DNA of 64,000 nucleotides, taken from positions 1,054,001 through 1,118,000 of the forward strand of contig CBDBDZ010000014.1 of the NCBI GenBank assembly GCA_965204215.1, in the 5' to 3' direction. Position numbers and translations under genes: made by a program. Positions 1 to 10,300 of the stretch are shown in pieces; position 1 is the stretch's first letter; every line of letters begins with the position of its first letter. The DNA comes from CBDBDZ01 sp965204215. Lineage in GTDB: Bacteria; Pseudomonadota; Gammaproteobacteria; Pseudomonadales; GM7GCV1. The notes under the pieces were generated by a model, which was not told where the DNA came from, ran no database searches, and was given only the letters and a program-made list of their open reading frames with translations.

Positions 1-219
1 AGCGGCTGGGTTATGGACTTTGCCGAACTTAAAGCCGCTTTCAAACCCTATTATCAACAACTTGACCACCATTGTCTAAACGATATTGAAGGTTTGGAAA
101 ATCCCACATCTGAAAATTTGGCCAAATGGATTTGGAATAAACTCAAAACCGAATTGCCACTGCTAACGCGTATTGAAATTGCAGAAACCTGCACCAGCGG
201 TTGTCGTTATTCGGGATAG
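1..219 (+). CDS. queD: 6-carboxytetrahydropterin synthase QueD (3' end, cut by window edge)
   Basis: The frame is open from base 1 and stops at 217-219, so this is the C-terminal ~72 residues of a gene that starts outside the window. Visible family signatures are VMDFAELK, LDHHCLND, NPTSENLAKWIW and the terminal IEIAETCTSGCRY, all typical of the 6-pyruvoyl-tetrahydropterin synthase/QueD fold; the LDHH histidine and late glutamate belong to the active site. QueD converts 7,8-dihydroneopterin triphosphate to 6-carboxy-tetrahydropterin in the queuosine/7-deazaguanine pathway (family knowledge). The ligase gene starts 19 bases downstream on the same strand, so the two may be co-transcribed. Confidence 0.9.
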   Translation, partial: SGWVMDFAELKAAFKPYYQQLDHHCLNDIEGLENPTSENLAKWIWNKLKTELPLLTRIEIAETCTSGCRYSG

Positions 220-238
220 TAGAAATTACAGGTATTTT

Positions 239-1747
239 ATGAATCTGGAAAAAACAGCCTTTACCGCACAATTAAAACAATTAGCAGAATCCAGACCGAA
301 TCATCCATCGGTGATAGAAGACGGGCAATATTACAGCTATATTGAGTTATACAAAATGGCGCAAGGTATTGCGAATGAGTTGAACAAAAGAGGGGTAAGT
401 CGTGGAGACTATATTGCCATTGCTATGGAAAGCACAGCTTATTACCTTGCATTGCTCTGGGCGTTATGCATTGCTGGTTGCGTAATATTTCCAGTAAGTA
501 TTAATCGTTCGCCCAAAGAAATTACCAAAATACTGAGGTCCATGCCTTTTAAGGCTATCATAGCAACTGAAGACGCGTTGCCAGTGAAATTTAAAAATAC
601 CCTATGGTTCAAAGACATTCAATGTGTTTCGGATGCATTAGACTTCGAACCTGCAGGCTATACCCAAACCGATTCGGTGTTATGTTTTCAATCATCAGGT
701 TCTACCGGTTCAGCTAAAACCTATATTCACAAATATCAGCAGTTTGAACATGCACTGCAGCAGTACAGAAAATACTACCGCTGGGGCGCAAACGACAGGT
801 TATATTTGCCCATGCCACTCAATGATACAGTAGGATGTTTTGATGCATTGGCGGCTTTAATCAGTGGTACAACGATTATTTTAGCATCAAGGCAAATGAG
901 CGTATCAGAATTGATTCAGGAAATAAAGCAATACAAAGCAACATATTTTCAAGCCATGCCATGGCAAATCCGCTATATATTGAAGCATTTGAATACAGCA
1001 CAAGGGTTTAACCTGAAAGTCTTGCTGGGAGGTAAACTGTTTCCAGGTCTCAAGGAAATACATGTAAGCACAGAACCTTTTTCAGCGCAGGAAAAGCAAT
1101 TAGCCCGCAAAAGGTTATGTCAACATGTGTATGAAGATTATGGCTGCTCGGAGCTTTGGTTGATAGCTAAAGAAACTGAACAATCTCATCAATACCCTGA
1201 TACCGTTGGAAAAATTGTTGAGGGTTTACATGTTGAAATAGTTGATGATAATGATAACCCACTGCCTAAAGGCGATATTGGTCATATACGATTTCAGGCC
1301 GATTACTTAAATAATCATTATCATAATAATACCAAGGCAAGTGATAAACACTTTAGAAACGGTTGGTTTTATCCAGGTGACAAGGCATCAATTAATAAGG
1401 ATAACTATTTGTTTTTGTATGGTCGTTCAGACGATATTATCAATATTAAGGGGGCTAAATATTACCCTTCGGAAATTGAGCATTTTTTATTAAGCCACAA
1501 GCACATACAAGAAGTAGCGGTATTTGGCTGGCCGACTTATGATGGGCAAAATTCATCCGTTGCAGTTGTTAAAAAACACAAGTCACTGACCAATGAAAAT
1601 GTTATCGATTACTGTCATCAACACCTGTCTGCATACAAAGTGCCGGGGTTAGTGATATTAATGGATACATTACCTAAAACCCGAACGGGTAAAATTGCCA
1701 AGACAGTTCTTAAAGACCAATTAAAAGATAATGAGAGTTTTGCATAA
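239..1747 (+). CDS. AMP-dependent acyl/aryl-CoA synthetase (ANL superfamily)
   Basis: A 502-residue adenylate-forming enzyme. An in-frame start at 173 would overlap queD, so the ATG at 239 after an ACAGG stretch is preferred. ANL motifs occur in order: the P-loop SSGSTGSAKTY (about residue 155), YEDYGCSELW where many relatives have YGxTE, the aspartate of WFYPGDKA, the hinge GRSDDIINIKGAKYYPSEIE, and the C-terminal lysine motif LPKTRTGKI. Such enzymes activate a carboxylate with ATP and usually pass it to CoA or a carrier thiol. The substrate cannot be read from the sequence. The length is typical of stand-alone acyl-CoA or benzoate-type ligases, and no membrane segment is seen. A bile-acid, aryl or fatty-acyl ligase are all possible. 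Confidence 0.82.
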   Translation: MNLEKTAFTAQLKQLAESRPNHPSVIEDGQYYSYIELYKMAQGIANELNKRGVSRGDYIAIAMESTAYYLALLWALCIAGCVIFPVSINRSPKEITKILRSMPFKAIIATEDALPVKFKNTLWFKDIQCVSDALDFEPAGYTQTDSVLCFQSSGSTGSAKTYIHKYQQFEHALQQYRKYYRWGANDRLYLPMPLNDTVGCFDALAALISGTTIILASRQMSVSELIQEIKQYKATYFQAMPWQIRYILKHLNTAQGFNLKVLLGGKLFPGLKEIHVSTEPFSAQEKQLARKRLCQHVYEDYGCSELWLIAKETEQSHQYPDTVGKIVEGLHVEIVDDNDNPLPKGDIGHIRFQADYLNNHYHNNTKASDKHFRNGWFYPGDKASINKDNYLFLYGRSDDIINIKGAKYYPSEIEHFLLSHKHIQEVAVFGWPTYDGQNSSVAVVKKHKSLTNENVIDYCHQHLSAYKVPGLVILMDTLPKTRTGKIAKTVLKDQLKDNESFA

Positions 1748-1905
1748 TTACTGCGCTCGCTGCGCTCGTCAATACAGCGTTAAATTTTCGCTCAAAATGC
1801 TCATTTACTGCCAGTAAACTTCAAATTTACCTTGCCTTGACATCGCTGGTGACATTATGCAAAGTTTTCATAATAATATAAGGCCATTGCATTAGGCATC
1901 CTGAG

Positions 1906-1941
1906 ACTTTTAAATAAAAATAACTATTTTTATTTAAAAGT
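1906..1941. repeat. Perfect 36-bp A/T-rich palindrome
   Basis: Arms 1906-1922 and 1925-1941 are exact reverse complements, separated by only AC. In RNA this would be a long A-U stem with almost no loop; in DNA it could form a cruciform. It sits 159 bases past the ligase stop and could act as a terminator in either direction, though it lacks a GC-rich base. Confidence 0.7.
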
Positions 1942-2043
1942 TGAATAACGTGGTTGCAAATATTATTGGCTTATTGTAAATTGGTGCCGAACTAATATAT
2001 GGTACGAGGAAGTGCCATCGACGAGCGATAGCTCGGTCGCGAA

Positions 2044-2092
2044 CCCTTGAAATACAAGAAAAATTCGCATATTTTTGCTGGTATTTCAAGGG
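2044..2092. repeat. Perfect 12-bp inverted repeat (CCCTTGAAATAC / GTATTTCAAGGG)
   Basis: Arms at 2044-2055 and 2081-2092 enclose a 25-base loop. It is followed at once by a second inverted repeat, AATAAAATA/TATTTTATT (2098-2126). It lies about 100 bases upstream of the lipoprotein start, so it may be in that gene's leader. Confidence 0.6.
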
Positions 2093-2192
2093 TGATCAAT
2101 AAAATACGCAGGAGCGATATTTTATTGCCAGGTTAATAATAAACAAGTAAAGCTATGCAAAAGCAATTGCATCAAAATCAGGGTTCACAGTA

Positions 2193-3722
2193 ATGGCAGT
2201 AATGACATTGTGGAGGCTGATTGATAAGGTGACAGACAAGCATTACTACCGGTTGTTCGGGTTGTATGGGTTGTGTGCAGTGTTACTTTCTGGTTGTGAC
2301 AGTAACGATCATACAAAAGCCATTAATGGCGATCCCTCCCTTATTGCGAATGTGCCCTCAACTCAGACCTATAGCGTTGCATCAAGTGAGGCATCAGACA
2401 AGCACGTTGAGCAAACTTCCAATATTTTATTTGTGGTTGAACCATCGCTGACTTCTCCTGTTAACAATCGAGTACCTTTATCTGCTGTTATAACCTTTCA
2501 CAGCACTCAGCCTGTATCAGCACGCTATAGTATCAGTGATGGCACAGAAACCTGGGGCTGGTCAGAAGCGTTATATCGCACGGAACATGAGCAGCCTCTG
2601 GTTTATTTCAAGGCGGGGAAACGTCACCAGATTCAAATGGATTTACGCACAGAAGAAGGTCTAAGCTATTCCCAAACCTTTGTGTACCATGCACCGGCTT
2701 TGCCAGAGAGCTTTCCGGATATAAGTGCCTCAGCATCGTCGTCAACCATACCGTCAGCTATTATAGTGATGAGCCTGCTACACTATTCGGATTTAGATAA
2801 AGATTTAGCAGCAACTGATATGGTTAATGATAATGGCGGGCTAGTGGTGGCTGTTAATCATCAGGCAGAAGTGATCTGGTACTACCAAAGTCCCATTTTA
2901 GTGGAACATATAGAACGGGTAGAGGCGGGTAACCATTCCGTGATGAGAGCTCATCATACATTGCGCTTAAGCAATCACAAAGGAGAAGGAATCATGATTA
3001 ATATGTCAGGGGCAATACAAGAGCAATGGGAGTCAAGTGCCAATCGTCATGCCCATGACTATGCCAATAAAATGCGCGAGTTAGGCAATGGGAATATTCT
3101 GCACATTAATGGCTTTCAGTCGTTTTCACCTGCAGGCAACTATCAAGCAGCGCAGCCATCACAATTATGGTTTGAATCCAGGGTATCAGAGGGCAATGGC
3201 AAAACTCGCAAAGAGCTGTTTGAAGTCAGTGCCCTGTCAAAAGATAAAACCTACCTGTGGTCAGTGTTTGATGCCATGCCATGGGGCCTGACAGATAACA
3301 ACTTGCCAACTGTTGGTTCAGAAGGTATTGATTCAATTAACGAAGCGGTTTTGTCTGAAGCGCCCATTGCGGATCAGGAACCCTATCAGTTACTGGGAAA
3401 CAAGGAAGATTTTACCGGCAATTGGTCACTGCAAATGCAAAACCCCCCAAATTATCACCACCGGTTGTATTTACACGATAATCATCAGCGTGATCCAGAG
3501 CAAGTGCTTGCGGGCACATTTAACAATCGTAGCGTTTATGCGCGTGTTAATGCCAAGCGTATTCGTTTTAAAGTCTATGATGAGGTCGAAGGTGTCGGCA
3601 CATTGTATAACTATCAGGGCTTTATTGACGCATCAGGCAATGTCATTACTGGTCGGGTTGTCATAGGCAATGGTACTTATGCAGGATCATCTGCTGCCTG
3701 GCAAGCCCACCGTATTCGTTAA
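2193..3722 (+). CDS. Outer-membrane-type lipoprotein, arylsulfotransferase (ASST)-like
   Basis: A 509-residue protein. A hydrophobic stretch at about residues 21-34 ends in the lipobox LLSGC (Cys35), so it should be lipidated; the next residues are DSN, so no strong inner-membrane retention signal is seen. The body has an N-terminal beta-sandwich-like part (about 70-160) and then strands such as GGLVVAVNHQAEVIWYYQ and GNILHINGF, which resemble blades of bacterial arylsulfotransferase-family propellers. That match is by pattern only, and catalytic histidines were not assigned (candidates are RAHHT and ANRHAHDY). ATG 2193 or 2202 could be the start. It opens a + strand cluster with the exported protein and the giant Rhs protein, so a role on the cell surface linked to Rhs display is possible but unproven. 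Confidence 0.6.
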   Translation: MAVMTLWRLIDKVTDKHYYRLFGLYGLCAVLLSGCDSNDHTKAINGDPSLIANVPSTQTYSVASSEASDKHVEQTSNILFVVEPSLTSPVNNRVPLSAVITFHSTQPVSARYSISDGTETWGWSEALYRTEHEQPLVYFKAGKRHQIQMDLRTEEGLSYSQTFVYHAPALPESFPDISASASSSTIPSAIIVMSLLHYSDLDKDLAATDMVNDNGGLVVAVNHQAEVIWYYQSPILVEHIERVEAGNHSVMRAHHTLRLSNHKGEGIMINMSGAIQEQWESSANRHAHDYANKMRELGNGNILHINGFQSFSPAGNYQAAQPSQLWFESRVSEGNGKTRKELFEVSALSKDKTYLWSVFDAMPWGLTDNNLPTVGSEGIDSINEAVLSEAPIADQEPYQLLGNKEDFTGNWSLQMQNPPNYHHRLYLHDNHQRDPEQVLAGTFNNRSVYARVNAKRIRFKVYDEVEGVGTLYNYQGFIDASGNVITGRVVIGNGTYAGSSAAWQAHRIR

Positions 3723-3739
3723 CTAAAACAGAGGTAATT

Positions 3740-4285
3740 ATGAACAAAAACCCCATGAAACCTATTCTACTTTTTGCATTCATTGTCAATAGTAGTTCGA
3801 TATGGTCAGATAATACAGCCACAGTATCAGCATCAGGTATTGATAGCACAACCGCCAGTTCGGGTTATCAAATAGAGCTGCCCGAATTGCCAGATACGAC
3901 AAAAGATGCTATCAATGCCTATAATAACTGTCTTAAAAGTGTTATGTCGGGTTTGGAAAGTGCAGCCATCAAGCGCGAGCGCATTGCATTGGATTGCGCC
4001 TCCCAGCGAGAATTGATGGGTCAGGCATTTCCCGAGTCAGTGCGTGAATTGTTGCTTGAAAACGCTGACAGACGTATCAGCAATATAGTAGATACGTTAG
4101 AGGCAATGGAACAGGCGGTTGACTATGCCGTAGTAGAAACCCGTATTATTACCCAGGCGATGCTAGATGAGGAGTTAGCGGCACTTAATGCACAGGAAGA
4201 CGGTGCCATTCCCAATGCTGCTGAGGCCATTGCCACAGAAAATGTTGATGAAACAGCACCAGAGCCAGGTGAATCAGAAGGCTAG
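3740..4285 (+). CDS. Small exported acidic protein of unknown function
   Basis: A 181-residue protein of no recognised family. A Sec-type signal peptide covers roughly residues 1-23 (MNKNPMKPILLFAFIV then small residues before SDN). The rest is largely helical and charged, with two cysteines (NNCLKS and LDCASQ) that could form a disulfide. The tail is rich in Ala, Glu and Pro and ends EPGESEG. A good Shine-Dalgarno (AGAGG) precedes the ATG. It starts 17 bases after the lipoprotein stop and ends 50 bases before the Rhs start, so all three are probably one operon. It may be a periplasmic helper of the Rhs protein; nothing in the sequence proves that. Confidence 0.6.
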   Translation: MNKNPMKPILLFAFIVNSSSIWSDNTATVSASGIDSTTASSGYQIELPELPDTTKDAINAYNNCLKSVMSGLESAAIKRERIALDCASQRELMGQAFPESVRELLLENADRRISNIVDTLEAMEQAVDYAVVETRIITQAMLDEELAALNAQEDGAIPNAAEAIATENVDETAPEPGESEG

Positions 4286-4335
4286 TTAATTAACAAATAA
4301 CAGAGAGCTTTTAACAATCAAAAAAAGAGGTTAAT

Positions 4336-7300
4336 ATGAAATATCAGGTTCATACCGTAGGCAATATGCAAATAGCGTCTAGCAGAAGACTAGACGCCAC
4401 TCAAAGCGTGTCCTGCAACAATGCTATGGTTGGTTGGGCGCTAAACCTGCTAAGCTATTGCAAAAATCGGCGTTACCGTTGGATATGTCAGGCACTGGCG
4501 ATGTTTACCATAGCCGGTTATGCAATCATTGCAGAAGGTAAAGGCGGCGGCGGTGGGAGCGTTTCGGCACCGAGTGCGCCCTCATATACACCGTCAGTGC
4601 CGAGTAGATGGGGCACTCCAGCACCAGGTAGGCCTTCGTATATATCGTCATCAAGAGTGTCGATTGTCACTGGAGGCAAAGGCGGTACTGAGAGGGGAAG
4701 TTATACGGTAAGCTGGGGCAGTGCCTCTGGTAGCTCGGTTCGTTATGAACTCTATGAAAGTGCCTTGGGCGGAGCCTGGAGTCGCGTTTATTCTGGCCCA
4801 TCAAGAAGTTATTTAAGAATCAAACATACGGCAGGAAACTATTCATATAAAGTAAGGGCTTGTAATAGGGGTGGTTGCGGTGCTTACAGAGGTAACCGAA
4901 CGGTGTCAATGGCACTACCTCCAGGTCGGGCAGGCAGGCTGTATATGTACAATAAAAGCAATAATGCCGATACCACCTACAATATCTGGTGGTATGCGGT
5001 CGGTGGTACCACACGCTATGAACTGTATCGAAGGCAGGCGAGTTACGGTAGCAGCAGTTATGGAGGCTGGTCGCGGGTTTACAGCGGTTCTTACCGCAAT
5101 ATTTCGCTTAACACCAGTGACGGCCATTATCAGTATTTCGCCAGGGCCTGTAATAGCAGTGGCTGTGGCTTGAGCTCAGGTATTAAAAATGTCACTGTAA
5201 TTAGAGTACCTGGTGGCGGATTAACGCCAGCCATTGGCAGTAAGAGTAATAATGCCGATGGTGCCTTTACGGTGAGTTGGGGTGCATCCAGCGGCAGGGT
5301 CACACGCTACGAGCTGTACCAGCGTCAGGCTGCCTACGGCAGTAGCCGCTATGGCGGTTGGTCGCGTATTTACAGCAGTTCAGGTCGCAGTATCAGTCGC
5401 AGTTTGGGTGATGGCAACTATCAATACTATGTACGTGCCTGTAACGAGGTGGGCTGTGGTGGCAATTCAGGGGTGCGCAGCACCACGGTACTTAAAGTGC
5501 CTGGCGGCGGTGCTACACCAGGTATAGGCAGCAAAGTCAACAATGCCGATGGTGCCTTTAGGGTGAGTTGGAATGCTTCCAGCGGCAGAGTTACACGCTA
5601 TGAGCTGTACCAGCGTCAGGCTGCCTACGGCAGTAGCCGCTATGGCGGTTGGTCGCGTATTTACAGCAGTTCAGGTCGCAGTATCAGTCGCAGTTTGAGT
5701 GATGGCAACTATCAATACTATGTACGTGCCTGTAACGAGGTGGGCTGTGGTGGCAATTCAGGGGTGCGCACCACCACGGTACTTAAAGTGCCTGGCGGCG
5801 GTGCTACACCAGGTATAGGCAGCAAAGTCAACAATGCCGATGGTGCCTTTAGGGTGAGTTGGAATGCTTCCAGCGGCAGAGTTACACGCTATGAGCTGTA
5901 CCAGCGCCAGGCAACCTATGGCAGTAGTCGCTATGGCAGTTGGTCACGTATTTACAGCAGTTCAGGTCGCAGTATCAGTCGCAGTTTGGGTGATGGCAAT
6001 TATCAATACTATGTCAGAGCTTGTAACGAATCAGGTTGTGGTGGCAATTCAGGGGTGCGCAGCACCACGGTACTTAAAGTGTCAGGTGCAGGATTAACCC
6101 CAGCCATTGGCAGCAAAGTCAACAATGCTGATGGTGCCTTTACGGTAAGTTGGGGCGCTTCCAGTGGTAGGGTCACACGCTACGAGCTGTATCAGCGTCA
6201 AGCTGCCTATGGCAGTAACCGCTATGGTAGCTGGTCGCGTATTTACAGCAGTTCAGGTCGCAGTATCAGTCGCAATTTGGGTGATGGAAATTATCAATAC
6301 TATGTCAGAGCCTGTAATGAGTCAGGTTGTGGATCCAACTCAGGGATGCGCAGTACCACGGTACTTAAAATACCAGGCAGCGGTGCTACACCGGCTATTG
6401 GCAGCAAAACTAATAATGCCGATGGTGCCTTTACGTTAAGTTGGAATGCTTCCAGCGGCAGAGTTACACGCTATGAGCTGTATCAGCGTCAAGCTGCCTA
6501 TGGCAGTAACCGCTATGGTAGCTGGTCGCGTATTTACAGCAGTTCAGGTCGCAGTATCAGTCGCAGTTTGGGTGATGGCAATTATCAATACTATGTCAGA
6601 GCCTGTAACGAATCAGGCTGTGGCGGCAATTCAGGGGTGCGCAGCACCACGGTACTTAAAGTGTCAGGTGCAGGATTAACCCCAGCCATTGGCAGCAAAG
6701 TCAACAATGCTGATGGTGCCTTTACGCTCAGTTGGGGCGCATCCAGCGGCAGGGTCACGCGCTACGAGCTGTACCAGCGCCAGGCTGCCTATGGCAGTAG
6801 CCGCTATGGCAGTTGGTCACGTATTTACAGCAGTTCAGGTCGCAGTATCAGTCGAAACTTAAGCGATGGCAACTATCAATACTATGTCAGAGCCTGTAAT
6901 GAGTCAGGTTGTGGATCCAACTCAGGGGTGCGCAGCACCACGGTACTTAAAATACCAGGCAGCGGTGCTACACCGGCTATTGGCAGCAAAACTAATAATG
7001 CCGATGGTGCCTTTACGTTAAGTTGGAATGCTTCCAGCGGCAGAGTTACACGCTATGAGCTGTACCAGCGTCAAGCTGCCTATGGCAGTAACCGCTATGG
7101 TAGCTGGTCGCGTATTTACAGCAGTTCAGGTCGCAGTATCAGTCGCAATTTGGGTGATGGAAATTATCAATACTATGTCAGAGCCTGTAATGAGTCAGGT
7201 TGTGGATCCAACTCAGGGGTGCGCAGCACCACGGTACTTAAAATACCAGGCAGCGGTGCTACACCGGCTATTGGCAGCAAAACTAATAATGCCGATGGTG

Positions 7301-10300
7301 CCTTTACGTTAAGTTGGAATGCTTCCAGCGGCAGAGTTACACGCTATGAGCTGTATCAGCGTCAAGCTGCCTATGGCAGTAACCGCTATGGTAGCTGGTC
7401 GCGTATTTACAGCAGTTCAGGTCGCAGTATCAGTCGCAGTTTGGGTGATGGCAATTATCAATACTATGTCAGAGCCTGTAACGAATCAGGCTGTGGCGGC
7501 AATTCAGGGGTGCGCAGCACCACGGTACTTAAAGTGTCAGGTGCAGGATTAACCCCAGCCATTGGCAGCAAAGTCAACAATGCTGATGGTGCCTTTACGC
7601 TCAGTTGGGGCGCATCCAGCGGCAGGGTCACGCGCTACGAGCTGTACCAGCGCCAGGCTGCCTATGGCAGTAGCCGCTATGGCAGTTGGTCACGTATTTA
7701 CAGCAGTTCAGGTCGCAGTATCAGTCGAAACTTAAGCGATGGCAACTATCAATACTATGTCAGAGCCTGTAACGAATCGGGCTGTGGTGGCAATTCAGGG
7801 GTGCGTACAACCACTGTTTTGCTTCTTCTGGGCAGCGTGTCGACACCCATAATCAGCAATAAAACGAATGACACGGATGGTAATTATACAGTTAGTTGGA
7901 GCCAGGCTACCGGGCGGGTAACTCGCTATGAACTTTACCGCAGACACGATAGCAACCGACCCTCTGTTAGTGGCGGAAAAGGTGGCAATGCTCATTATGG
8001 AGCCTGGTCGAAAATTTATGAAGGCAGCGGTCGCTCCATCAACGAGAATGTCTATTTTGGCAGATATCAGTATCGAGTCAAAGCCTGTAATGAGTCAGGT
8101 TGCAGTGCCGACTCGGCAGTACGCTCCAGTATTGTTGTTTTGGGTAGTCCAGCAACACTGCCTGCGCCGACAGTAACAGGTAGAGATAATAATAAAGATA
8201 AAATATTTACTGTTCAATGGAGCCAGGCGACAGGTAGAGCGACACGTTATGAATTGTATCGCCGCATTCGCATTCAACAGTCATCAATAGCAGGAGGCAA
8301 GGGCGGCGGCAATACAGGGTTTAGCCAATGGGGAGTTATTTACAATGGTACCAATCGTTCATTCAATCAGAATGTTGGTTATGGTGATTACGAGTATTAT
8401 GTCAGAGCCTGCAATGAAGCAGGTTGTAGTGCCAATTCACCAATACTTACTTTGGATGTAGAGCTGCCAGTGCCTTCTACGGTTAATTCGTTATCCATCG
8501 TAAATAAAACGCATTTGTCAGACGCTGACTTTAATTTACAATGGCAAGCAGTTGCAAACGCAGATAATTATATTCTAGAGCGAAGACAAGCTATCTATGG
8601 TTCAAACGATTACAGTGACTGGGAATTAATCTATGGAGGCTCAAGTACCTCCCATCCACAAGAAAACCTTATTAAGAACAAGTATCAATATCGAGTCAAA
8701 GCCTGTAACTCATCGGGTTGCGGAACTTTTTCTTCATCCAGTAATACAGCGGTGGGTGCGTCTTTGAATGTTACTGGCAAAGGCGGTGATTCTGACGCCA
8801 GTTACAGACTTCAATGGTCTCGCTCAGAACATAATTATTACGTCATCGAAAGAAGGCGCGCTGAATACGAATCGAATGTATACGGCAGTTGGGGAGAGAT
8901 TTTTAGAGGGCGCAGTACGTTGATCTACCAGTCAAATATTGGCACTGGAGATTACCAGTACCGGGTATTAACGTGCGCTACAGATAATGCTGATTTACTG
9001 AGCAATGTAGATGTTCGATTAGGTGTCACCCTGTACTTATGTGATATTTACAGTGATATTGCAGCGTCGCGGGTATACAACCCCTCATCAAATGATGAAG
9101 AAATGATTAGCGCATTGCCTGATTCCGAGACGCCTGTTATTCTTGAAAAGGATAATTTAAGTGATAGAAACTATACTGTACAGTGGGCTGGAAACAATAA
9201 TTACTACCGGTTAGAGCGTCGACGTGCTGACTATTTAACAAATCATTACAGCGATTGGGACGAAGTCTATAGTGGTTCCGACTTAACGATTTCCCAACCT
9301 GATGTCAGCGATGGTAATTATCAATATCGATTACGAACCTGCATAGACAGCGATACCATTTCATGCGGCAGCTATAGTGATGTATTAGCCGTTCAGGTGT
9401 ATATGAAACCGTCAACCGATAGCGACCCTGTAATGAATACAGCTATTGATCCAGCCAACGACAATGTTGGTGGTTCTGATTATCTGGGGACACTACAAGG
9501 CGAGCACAGTGTTGGCAAAGACGGCTCCTTTAACTATCGCATCCCGATTGAAGTGCCTCCAGGCATTAATGGTATGCAGCCTGACCTGGCACTGAGCTAC
9601 GACAGCAATCGTCGCAATGGACTGCTCGGTTGGGGCTGGTCAGTCAGTGGTCTCAGTAATATTTCGCGCTGCCCTGCTGATCATATGCGCGATGGTTTTG
9701 TCGCTGGTATTAACCCTGATGATTTATCGCGCTACCCGGACAATAAATACCGCTACTGTCTGGACGGTCAGCGGCTGGTGAATATCTCAAATGACAGTTA
9801 CCGAACCGAGCATGAGCGGTTTTTAGCCATTGAGAAAACCAGCAGCGGCTGGACAGTAACCCGCAATGACGGGCGCACTATGTATTATGGTTATAATACT
9901 GATTCCAAGCGTAACGACAGTGCCAGCAGTCCTTACATCTGGTATCTGGACAAGGTTGAAGATATTTCTGACAATTCAATGGAAATAAACTACATTTCAA
10001 CATTTGGAGCACACCGACCTGATTCTATTGAATATACCCAAAATGATGCCGGTGGTACCCATCATAAAATTGAGTTTGTTTATGAAGAACGGGGAGACTT
10101 TAAGAAAACTTATACAGCAGGAAGTGTCAATGTGCTCAGCAAGCGTTTAAGTCAAATACAGGTGCTGACCGAAGGCAGCCAAGTCAGAAGCTATAACCTG
10201 AACTATCAGCAACTGGGCGAGACTTACAATGGGAAATCTTTTGATGACCCCACGCAAAGCAGTCGCCTGGTTCAGTTAACGCTGTGCTATAACAGCCAGT

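Larger units (their letters stand above)
1748..2192. other. Intergenic region rich in hairpins, no gene seen
   Basis: No coding frame is convincing in these 445 bases. It starts with a CGCTCGCTGCGCTCG-rich stretch like dispersed intergenic repeats. It then holds a perfect 17-bp-arm palindrome (1906-1941), a CGAGC/GCTCG hairpin (2022-2035), a perfect 12-bp inverted repeat (2044-2055 with 2081-2092) and a 9-bp inverted repeat (2098-2106 with 2118-2126). It probably contains the terminator of the ligase unit and the promoter of the Rhs cluster, but no box was clear enough to call. Confidence 0.6.

Noticed and set aside
5212..7830. Tandem repeats considered as a CRISPR array
   Set aside because: The units are 291 bp, contiguous, without spacers, and encode a continuous FN3-like protein.
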